Positions 55,791 to 64,000 of a DNA stretch of 64,000 nt are shown in pieces (position 1 is the first letter of the stretch; each line of letters begins with the position of its first letter). The stretch covers positions 496,001 through 560,000 of the forward strand of contig JAOWCC010000569.1 in the NCBI GenBank assembly GCA_030867875.1. Reading direction: 5' to 3'. A program made the translations under genes and the position numbers. The DNA is from Actinernus sp. WN-2022 (Eukaryota > Cnidaria > Anthozoa > Actiniaria > Actinernidae). The notes under the pieces were generated by a model. It searched no databases and was not told where the DNA came from. It was given only the letters and a program-made list of their open reading frames with translations.

Positions 55791-56356
55791 TTCTCTAGAC
55801 GGTGATTTTACTGCACTGAGCTGGGAAAGGATGCCTATACCAACTACACCTTTCAACATATCGATCTTATTATATAGTTGCGAGTGATAAGTCGAATCGC
55901 ATCACGTGATCTGATGACGCCGGATCTACATTCGCAATTCGATCATAAACAAAGAAAAAACGGTTGTTCGAAACAAAGATAAGCGCTACACCAGGGCCAG
56001 GTTGTTCGAAGCTGGTTAACTCAGTTTTAACCGTATGATAGTGTCAAATCTATAAATGTAATCTGTTGTTGGGTTAGTGTTGGTCGGGCCACATGAATTG
56101 CTAATGGCGCGGAAATATTTTGCTTTCATTGACTGGTTACTAAAATACATTTCAAGATACTCCCTCTCTTACTTATGGCAAAAGTATTGGTATTAATTAG
56201 TTGGGTGGTTTGAGGTTGGAATTTAAGATTTTTAAAAATAATTCAATAAATGATTCAATAAAACATCTATTTTAAAGCACATGATGGTTGTTGCTCTTTT
56301 TGATTGTTTGTTGGCTCCTACAAGAGCCGTTGTTTTATTGAAGAAATAACTTCTAG
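55791..56356. other. No gene recognised
   Basis: Non-coding spacer. CAGGGCCAGGTTGTTCGAAG near 56002 resembles the end of a common palindromic repeat, but no partner end is visible. Confidence 0.4.
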
Positions 56357-56647
56357 TCAGTGACTAGTTGCCATTTCTTCTAGGTTGTCCAGCTCATTTA
56401 GAGCATGGAGCAGCCTAAGTTGATGTCGTATCCATCGTTCGAGGAGGCCAACAAAGCTTGAGATGGCTTCTTCTAGTAGATCCAGTGACCATAGCCCTGG
56501 TTGTTGAACGGCATCAGTGAAGAGATTGGTCAGGGTCTTTCCAGCGACAAATAACTCGCTGTCGAGGGACCGGAGTTCGTCGACAAGAGAAAGACGATTG
56601 TTGCGGATCTCATCTAGCGTACTTCTTTCACCTGCCATACTTTCCAA
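56357..56647 (-). CDS. Small hypothetical protein (96 residues)
   Basis: The frame MESMAGERSTLDEIRNNRLS continues with LVDELRSLDSELFVAG, TNLFTDAVQQPGLWSLDLLE and FVGLLERWIRHQLRLLHALN. The sequence is largely helical with regular leucine spacing, consistent with a short coiled-coil protein, and has no internal stop or bias typical of random DNA. I do not recognise the family. It stands alone between the duplicated units, with no splice-linked neighbour. Confidence 0.35.
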   Translation of the reverse strand: MESMAGERSTLDEIRNNRLSLVDELRSLDSELFVAGKTLTNLFTDAVQQPGLWSLDLLEEAISSFVGLLERWIRHQLRLLHALNELDNLEEMATSH

Positions 56648-57657
56648 CTAACTGAGGGTTTGTTTGTGTCGGCCATGCCATGCATGCCGCCACGCCACGG
56701 TACTTATCTGTAGAGATAATTAGCGAAGGGCTCCCTGTGGTCATGTGTGGGCTTCCTAGTCAGCTAGCTAATGTTGGTGTACATATCATGTGTCCTATCT
56801 TTAATGATGCTACACTATGAAGAAATTTAGAGAAGTTGGGGAAGCAAAGAAAAAAAGTGTCAATATCAAAACTAAAACAACCTGAGTTAATGTGCTACGT
56901 GCCGGACCATTGAAGTAGCAAGAAACTGGCATATTTCCACGCCGCTTGCGGAGCTCGGTATGTAAGTTTATATGTACACAAATAGAAAACCACTCAAAGT
57001 TGTCAAAGAGGTGCTTAGTCAAGACATCAAAGATAAGATGGGAAGGAAAATATATCGAAAGCCGGAAACGCGAGCATTTGCAAAGATAAGACTTATTAAT
57101 GTTGTATTGTTTCAGCACGTGCTTCAATTGACGCGTAATTTCGAAATACAGTATAGGTACCGAAAGACTTGGAATCGGAAATAAGTATCGGTACCGAAAG
57201 ACTCGGAATCGGAAATAAGTATCTGTGCTGAAAGAATGTATCAGTCTTTGATCTGTCAGATGACCTTCCAAATTGCTATTTTCAATACTGCAGCCGCCAC
57301 CACAACCGATTAAACCTGATCGCTACGCGCTAGGAAAAGCACGGTTTTCTGCATTCGCTTAATAAGCAGCCAAACGAACTTAGAAGCGATTGCAAATAGC
57401 CGGGGCATTATTAAAATCCTAATGAAAGTTCATTAAAACTTTACTAAAACACGGACTAATGATAGATACATGTAGGAGATTTAAAACATTGTACTGTAGA
57501 TCGAAATGTTTGTTTGTTTAGTTATATGCGTGCAAGAGCCGATTCCCATTCTATCGGCACCGATTCAATCGGGTGGACCTTCAGTGTCATCGGAATCGGA
57601 TCTATTACCGATTGATCGGAATCGGTCAGGACCGATTCCGATATTTGGACGCGCTCC
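56648..57657. other. No gene recognised; short tandem repeats
   Basis: Around 57155-57225 a ~33-bp unit (GGTACCGAAAGACT.GGAATC followed by GGAAATAAGTATC) occurs twice. At 57555-57650 ATCGGAATCGG/CCGATTCCGAT words repeat in both orientations. No gene seen. Confidence 0.55.
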
Positions 57658-58131
57658 CTAATAAAGGCCAAGAACTAGTTGACAACAATTTATCCGAAAG
57701 GCCAGAATCCGGGAACTAGGTGTTCCAAGTCCAAAAAGATGAACACTCGCTGATCCTGGGAGGAATGTTTCTTCATGGAGAAGTATGTCACAGCAGCCAA
57801 TCACAAAGTCCTGGAGACCACCAGAATCCTCTAAAAACAACGGCCACCATGGAGCCGAAGGCCAAAATGGGACAACTAAAGTGCCACACTCGAGTCCATA
57901 AATCATATGTCTCAAAACTCTAGGAATGAGAAAAATCGGAGGAACAAGCCAGTTATTCTCTCCTGACCTTGCGACGGTAAAAGAGTCCACACATTCACAT
58001 CCTGGGCAGAGCCACCGTGAACAGAAACGCAGTAACTGCTTTGAATGCATGCTAGCAAAGCGGTCAACAATGTGTGGGTCCCCATATGGAATCCAACTCC
58101 CGAAAATGTATAGGGTTAAGCATCCAATCAT
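57658..58131 (-). pseudogene. DIRS-like retroelement fragment (RNase H side of pol)
   Basis: The open frame reads PHIVDRFASMHSKQLLRFCS, PGCECVDSFTV, NNWLVPPIFLIPRVLRHM, GTLVVPFWPSAPWWPLF, FLPGSASVHLFG and SSRILAFRINCC. VDRFAS, then C-x-x-VDSF, NNWLVPP and LVVP.W.SA.WWPLL are, from memory, the conserved end of the RT-RNase H region of DIRS-type elements. No tyrosine recombinase follows. It ends just before the boundary of copy B at 58198, which may have truncated it. Confidence 0.65.
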
Positions 58132-58327
58132 CAGTTTCGATTACACGTGACCAGTAGTGTGCACGACAATTGAGGTGACGTGGAATCCACTCAGGGAAGA
58201 GTAACTGTTTGACTATCATTTCAAAATACAGTAGAGTGATTTAAACAAACTTAACAGGGTATTATTAACAAGAAAATAATGTACACTATTAGACCGTAAC
58301 TCCTGTTTTCTTTTGTTCCTGCAGCAA

Positions 58328-60860
58328 TTATAAACACTGACTATTATCACTGTTAGTATTGAAACAATGCCCACATTTATTGAAATCACTCTGCATGGAG
58401 AAACCGTTACCATGTCTTATTCCTATACAGTTTAACTGTGAAATAGAACTGATATATAAGCACTCAACATAACATAACAAAGTCATTTCTTCATAACAAA
58501 GTCGGCACTTCATGTTAATTGCTTCACGAAAAGTAGGTGTCATAACAACAAGTGGAAATTCAGCTGGATAGCGCTTCTTAGCGACTTTAAAAATATTTTT
58601 CATCCGGGCAGGAGAAAGAGCTGATTTGCTTTTTACAATTCCTTTGTACTTTCTAGAACCACCCGCTAAGCTAGACATACTTAGTTCTTTTTTATTGGAG
58701 GAGCCGTCCAGCAATTTACAAACAAAGGTTGTACAATTGTTTGAATTAGCAACAGCATAAGTTAGAAATTCCTTTGAAATCTGACCTCTATTTGGCATAC
58801 TAGCATTGCTACCTGTGGGAAAACATTCGTGGAGTTCTACGTTAGGTGACCTAACATCACTGGTAGCAGCAGCAAAAGTTAGAAATTCCTTTGAAATTTG
58901 ACCTCTGTTTGGCATACTAGCATTGCTACAAAATGTACCTGTGGGAAAACTTTCCTGAAGTTCTACGTTAGGTGACCTAACATCACTGGTAGCAGCAGCA
59001 AAAGTTAGAAATTCCTTTGAAATCTGACCTATTTGGCATACTAGCATTGCTACAAAATGTACCTGTGGGAAAACTTTCCTGGAGTTCTACGTTAGGTGAC
59101 CTAACATCACTGGTAGCAGCAGCAAAAGTTAGAAATTCCTTTGAAATTTGACCTCTATTTGGCATACTAGCATTGCTACAAAATGTACCTGTGGGAAAAC
59201 TTTCCTGGAGTTCTACGTTAGGTGACCTAACCTCACTGGTAGGCGCACTCGCAGCAATGGGCAGAATGGATGTAGACAGTGGTGTGAGTGGATCTACATC
59301 ACTGGTAAACGGTGGATATCTCTGACGGTGTGGCATAACCTCACTGGTAGATGTACTTCTCCCAGCAATGGGTGAAGGCATTGGAACTACTGGCATACTT
59401 TGCATACTTTTGGACTCCGGTTTGATGCCCTTCTTCATTGCCTTTGTGTGAAGAAGGTGATTTATTTCTTTATTTCAATACAGCAAGCATCATGTTTTGG
59501 TTGGCCAATATCGTCTCCTGGGTTGCCTTTAATGTCTCCACCTGTTCGGTCAGCTCCATCTTTTCCAAGACTTGTCTATATCAACATACTTAAAAACATA
59601 AGAAAAAAACAACCGCAATCATTGTTGAAGTTAAGGATGCGTTCTTCCGAAAAAAGAATACAACGAAAAATAAAAGGTAAACAAAAATAAATACTCCCAA
59701 AAGTAGCGATTACTTTCTAATTCCAGAACAGTGATATGTTCACGATTTTGCTGTATTCATTTTCGGAATACTGACCCTAAAAAACGCACCATAAAAATAT
59801 TTTTACAATATTCATGTTCACTGAAACGTATGCAAATTTATCTTACCGCATCGTCTTCTTCGTCTGCTTCTAAATACGATAGTCTACGCTTTGCTACAAT
59901 CGTGTCCTTACTGTTATAAGAGTCGACTGGTGATGGTGGACTGGTCTCTTCGATGTCTGTTGTTATGGGCTTGTCGTCATCTTCTTTTTTGGGGCCATTT
60001 TCCAGTACCATTGCTGGCGGGTCATTAATACAATCTGTATCTTCTCATTCATACTCTTCTCTCACATACTCATACTCATACTCAACAACCAAGTCATTTT
60101 CAAGTGTGACCTATAAATTAATGTCAAATGTAAACAACAACGGTTTTGAAAGCGTGCACTCCCCGTTCGTTAACGTTTTTTGGCGCCTGTTTAAATGGAT
60201 TTTCGTGAAGATACGTTTTCCTGTGAGTGGTCATAAATGACGCTGAGCTATGTACGACACATATATATAGAATTCATTAAATTCTTAATTCAACTAAGAT
60301 AAATATAAATATTTAGAAAAGTAGCAATACAAAGATAATTACAATTTACTTTGTTCTGTAAATTAATGGCAAAAAGCAAGAAAAGTAAATTACTGAGAAG
60401 TGTTAAATATTTGTACATGTACCTTTCCTCGGAAGCAGTCATTTTCTTTGACGGTCCCCTTCACAGCTGCCTCATTTGCGTCGCTGTAGCAAATACAGTC
60501 GCCTTTCTGTAGATGCTTTGGATGCTTTCTATTTGGGAAGTGCCTCTGTAAAATAGGGTGCTTTCTATCAAATGGTCGTTCCATCAAAGGTAACCTTACT
60601 ATGGATATGGGAACCGTAGAATTGAAAGCTTTTGAGAACCCAGCCCATTTTATATTGACTGTTTGCAATTGAGGGTCAAATTGTCGGACAGTAGCGTTAA
60701 GCCACTGCCCAAGAACAGAATGGAATGCTTGTACTTGATCTCTTTGCTTTAATGACTTGAGTTCCTGTCATGATGCAATAAAAAAAATTAGTAATGAGAA
60801 AACAAAACAAAAACATTTTGTTATAACTTTATGTAACATTCTTACCTGGATATTTTCCAT
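58328..60860 (-). pseudogene. BEN-domain-like gene, copy B
   Basis: Exon 1 encodes MENIQ (ATG at 60860). Exon 2 (about 60767-60423) is fully open: ELKSLKQRDQVQAF, LGQWLNATVRQFDPQLQTV, NIKWAGFSKAFNSTVPIS, MERPFDRKHPILQRHFP and CICYSDANEAAVKG, ending before GTACAT, so copy A's frameshift is absent here. Exon 3 carries the same in-frame TGA as copy A. Four repeat units at 58760-59230 include one with a 2-base deletion that shifts frame. The C-terminal domain KKELSMSSLAGGSRKYKG, LSPARMKNIFKVAKKRYP and FREAINMKC is open but runs into unrelated residues. The shared TGA suggests the unit was damaged, or starts later than I assume (MVLENG), before duplication. Confidence 0.55.
58760..59230. repeat. 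Coding tandem repeat, four ~117-126-bp units
   Basis: GGCATACTAGCATTGCTAC recurs at 58794, 58911, 59035 and 59161. Two of the spacings are longer because of an added AAAATGTAC-type insert. Copy A has three units. Confidence 0.85.
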
Positions 60861-61109
60861 TGCACCTTGCTAGAAATAGTGTTTTGCTCGTCCAGTGTTC
60901 AGTAAATGTTGCTCGGTTGTATATCGGTGTCGTGCAATACAGGCAAACAAACCATTGACCAAGGGAAATTGTTGCCCAAGGAGGGAGGTCAACCCGAATA
61001 CTGTTTTTTATTATTAACTAAAGCCTTCGATCACTCAGATAACAACTGGCACGGAACCGGCAATAGTAGTCCATGTTACCAGAACACGAAACAATGAAAC
61101 GACACTGAA

Positions 61110-62075
61110 TTCGAAGATAATATTCTCGAAACACCAAAACAAGAAATTATGCATCAAATTTTGTTTTATTAACCGGAAAACGGACTGAGACCTTTAGTTA
61201 GCGTGTTACAAAGCTGGCATCTAATTATAGGCCGTATACTTATCAACATTCCAATCATGAACAGGACATGTCACCAATTAAACCATGGTTCATGGTTTAT
61301 CAGAGAACTAGAGACTACTACAAAGTATATGTTAATACTACAAAATATCCCGAAATAATAGATTCTGAACAGAGAATTACCCAATCTTATGCAAGAAAAA
61401 TAGTTATGTAATGTTCGATATCATGTTTATTTAACTGCATCATCCCTTGTTGTCTAGTTGTGTGTCGTGTTATTTTCTTGATTTGAACTGATCACAGCAT
61501 GCATGCATATATGCCAGTGCAGTAGCTTCAGCGTATATCACGCTAAATAACCCTTTGATGTTGTCGTGACTTAATTAATGCACGCAAAGTCTCTATTGGA
61601 GAACCTTTCGAAAATTTGACATTTCGAGACTCATGTCTTTTCCAAGTACTATTCGCCACCCATAGCCTCCTCCGCTGGCACCTTGGTGTAAGAAGAAAAA
61701 AGAAAAAAACAATACTAAAACCGGGCTTGGGATTTAAAGACAAGATGAAAGGCTGATTGTACGGTACTGGGTATATATATAATTACTACCGATATTTCGG
61801 TTGGCACGGCCAACCTTCCTCAGGGTACACAAGTTCCTGCACTTCGTCCGAATTGGTCCTTGCATTCAGTACATTACTTGGGATTTACTCTGCGTGCACG
61901 TACGTACATGTCACGTTAGTATAAAGCAAAGCCGAATAAATGGTATGTCTGTCATCAAAATAAACATACTGCAACAGATTCGCGTGTTATAAACTTACGG
62001 TGATTTAACCAAGGGACATTTATAACTTCTTTCGATTGTATTCTTTTTTTCGTGTTTCGAGAATATTATTCTCGA
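61110..62075. mobile_element. TIR element between the two genes, copy B (no LINE)
   Basis: TTCGAAGATAATATTCTCGA and AACACCAAAACAAGAA at the left are inverted as TTTTTTCGTGTTTCGAG and AATATTATTCTCGAA at the right. It contains the empty site of the LINE at about 61450. Confidence 0.65.
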
Positions 62076-62389
62076 ATCGTTTTTAGTACAATGTAACACC
62101 GTACCTGCAATGGAGGATAGGTGTGCGAACGTTTCTAATGTCAGGTCTTTATCACATTTCTACACAAAATTTACTCGCATGCATTCGATCACTGCATTTA
62201 TGCCAATGGTGCTATTTTGCGCCCTCATGTTTCATTGTTTCACAGCGAAATATCGCACACATTCCTTGTAATAATCTAGAGCTTGGGCCGCGCGCCTATG
62301 CTTCTGGAAGTACTAATTTACAGACTATGATACAGAAAATGTGCATAGCCTATGCAAAAGTGACAACGGAAATAACTTCACCGCTCTAA

Positions 62390-63905
62390 TTGGTGAACTA
62401 TTACAGTGCACACATGAAGCGCTACTGCATTTTGTGAATTCTAGCATGTAGGTTTTTCTGGTGCAATGTTTAATTAGAAACTCATTCTTTCTGAATTTCA
62501 ATCAACTGAGGATTACTCTTTAATGCCCGTGCACTACTAGAGGAAAAAGATTTTACGAGCTCGTGTTTAGCTTCATTCAGAGAAATTGTGTGACATGGAA
62601 CACTAATAACTCTAATGGGAAAAGAGTCGTAGTGTTGGTCGTGCCAATATTTCTTGCATGTTTCGATAGCATTATCTAAACAGTCTCCTTTTTGTTTTCT
62701 TTGCTCTTCCTCAGACAAGTTCCCGTGTTCCCAAGGTGATAATATCAAAACATCTAGATTTAAATTATTCCACAGCCTGCCAAAATTTATTCAATTGGGA
62801 GTACATTTTGTACGCCAGTACGCCAGCACCATCACAAATAATTGTTACTGCGCCTTTGCTTAATTATGAGTTTTGCCTTAGCATTTCTTCAAGGTGATCA
62901 ACGTGAATAGCGCTTGTACTGTTATGGAACATGGAGGCAAACAGATACACTGAAAGAGGACCTGTTCGAGGCCACTTAATTCTCTGCCTTCCAAGCTCGT
63001 CCAGGTACGTGTTATCGTTATTGCTAGAGTGATTCGAAATGCCTGAAAGTAAAGGTGGTAGTGAGGAAGAACGCCTTGTGTGACTATTGGATCTGCATGC
63101 GCGTTTCGGAGACAAACTCCGAGACCTACGATTTTTTGACTTCAGTAATAGGTAACCTGCGGGGACAAGCTTGGCTCCGCTATATGGAAAATCATGGTCT
63201 GCATAATTTGGTTGGTCATCAGTCATAAACAAATTGCCTATGCTATAGTACCTACTGACAGCCAAAGTACCAACATTTACTTTGTTTTTATCGTCTGCAG
63301 ATATTGCTACAGTTTCGTTCACAAACATTTCTGACAACTGACTCACTAAGTTTACTTGAGCACAGGTGAAATGAAATTCCTTGTGATGTCTTATCACCAA
63401 GTCATTTCTCTTAGGAGGTCGTTTTGCCGATACAAGTCCCTTGTATCTTTTGGAAGCGTTTCTATTCCTCTGTGGTGGTAAAAGAAGACGACGAATGGTT
63501 GACGTAGATATAGCTGAAGGTCTGGGATTCTCTGTAAGACATGCTTACGTATCTGATCGACACTGACGCCATGGCAGAACATAGTACCTTCTCGTCGGCG
63601 GTCATGTGCTGCTGCTGAGTGCTGTGTAATGAATTCTCGTACTCTGTTGACAATCTGGGGAAATCTCCTAGTTATAGGTGGTCTTCCACATGGATTGGCA
63701 ACTCCTGGTGAATTAAAATATACTAGTAATTTATGATACGTGTTAAAAAAATTAGCTAGACAAATTTCAAAGCAAAGTAATATATGACTACTAACCTGCT
63801 GCTGTAGCTGTCTCGTCCTCAAGTGGTTCATCATCACCAGAAGATTCAAACATCCAGCAGTCACCGTCACTATAATTATCTCTCGGTTTGAGGTGAATCT
63901 TACTC
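62390..63905 (-). pseudogene. DDE-type transposase-like gene, copy B
   Basis: Exon 1 (about 63870-63798) reads CWMFESSGDDEPLEDETATA and ends at an intact CAG|GTTAGT donor; exon 2 begins GVANPCGRPPITRRF after TTCACCAG. Then REFITQHSAAAHDRRRE and MFCHGVSVDQIRKHV, a one-base loss near 63512 and, in the other frame, ETVAISADDKNKVNVG, LVPAGYLLLKSKNRRSRS and RQRIKWPRTGPLSVYLFASM. A CAA-to-TAA stop lies at 62864-62866 and a further shift near 62818 in the DGGPDW region. The LINE of copy A is absent, so the join PRTGPLSVYLF can be read directly. Broken, but by different changes than copy A. Confidence 0.65.
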
Positions 63906-64000
63906 TGAACTAGAAGCAAACATCCAGGTATCGTCCATTGCAGATTAAATTACTAAATCAATATTTGCGCTCTCATTTAGTTGAAATAACAAACGAATAT

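Larger units (their letters stand above)
58198..64000. repeat. Duplicated two-gene unit, copy B (runs off the window)
   Basis: Matches copy A from AGAGTAACTG onward without the two LINE insertions. It keeps about 45 bases (near 63858-63905) that copy A has lost, and has four instead of three coding repeat units. Direct orientation, about 2.4 kb downstream of copy A. Confidence 0.85.

Noticed and set aside
45610..58230. Long terminal repeats formed by the duplicated left edge
   Set aside because: Similarity continues for more than 5 kb into genes, so this is a unit duplication, not LTRs.

Overview
This is nuclear DNA of an animal, most likely an anthozoan cnidarian (stony coral or sea anemone). 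It is AT-rich, with GTAAG/CAG introns, PHD-finger CR1-like LINEs, tRNA-derived SINEs, many palindromic MITEs and multi-exon DNA-transposon genes of kinds I associate with corals. I see no rRNA, no intact tRNA and no bacterial-type operon. Almost everything recognisable is a transposable element (TE), a TE-encoded gene or a gene broken by TEs. All family assignments are from motifs read by eye and from memory; no search was run.

Layout. 1-1448: a decayed transposase-like gene (minus strand) split by a 583-bp MITE at a TTAA site. 3.2-6 kb: short repeats, a LINE scrap, the first exon of a TE-associated gene (plus) and a RecQ-like helicase exon (minus). 7.8-11.6 kb: a Harbinger element with perfect inverted ends, nested in a MITE that ends a Pif1-like helicase gene (11.6-13.0 kb, minus). 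13.1-15.2 kb: three TIR elements, one holding an integrase-like fragment. 15.5-27.8 kb: the exons of a P2X7-intracellular-domain-like gene (plus). Its first exon is split at TTAA by a 6.4-kb Kolobok-type element, which itself holds a SINE, a MULE-like element with 9-bp target duplications and MITEs. Its intron holds two LINE pieces, a SINE and MITEs.

29.3-40.1 kb (minus): a second Kolobok-type gene whose ten visible exons join in phase although its introns hold several younger insertions, including a 4.5-kb element at 32587-37080 with a further element nested inside. Its N-terminus is lost where it meets, head to head, an ISL2EU-like transposase (40.2-41.2 kb, plus). The convergent partner of that transposase (42.7-45.5 kb, minus) encodes SWIM, YqaJ-type nuclease, two PHD fingers and a Ulp1-like protease.

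45.6-55.8 kb and 58.2-64.0 kb are two direct copies, A and B, of a unit with a BEN-like gene and a DDE-type transposase-like gene, both minus. Copy A carries a nearly full-length LINE (48.7-52.6 kb) and a LINE 3' end that copy B lacks, so copy B shows the empty sites. Each copy carries different inactivating changes. Between them lie a small unidentified ORF and a DIRS-like fragment.

Nothing here works as a host pathway that I can defend. The window records successive transposition: insertion order can be read from nesting, and several insertions can be removed on paper to recover an open frame. The most unusual items are two tiny hairpin elements with the same ends but different cores, each flanked by an 8-bp duplication, and the YqaJ-PHD-PHD-Ulp1 protein beside its transposase.
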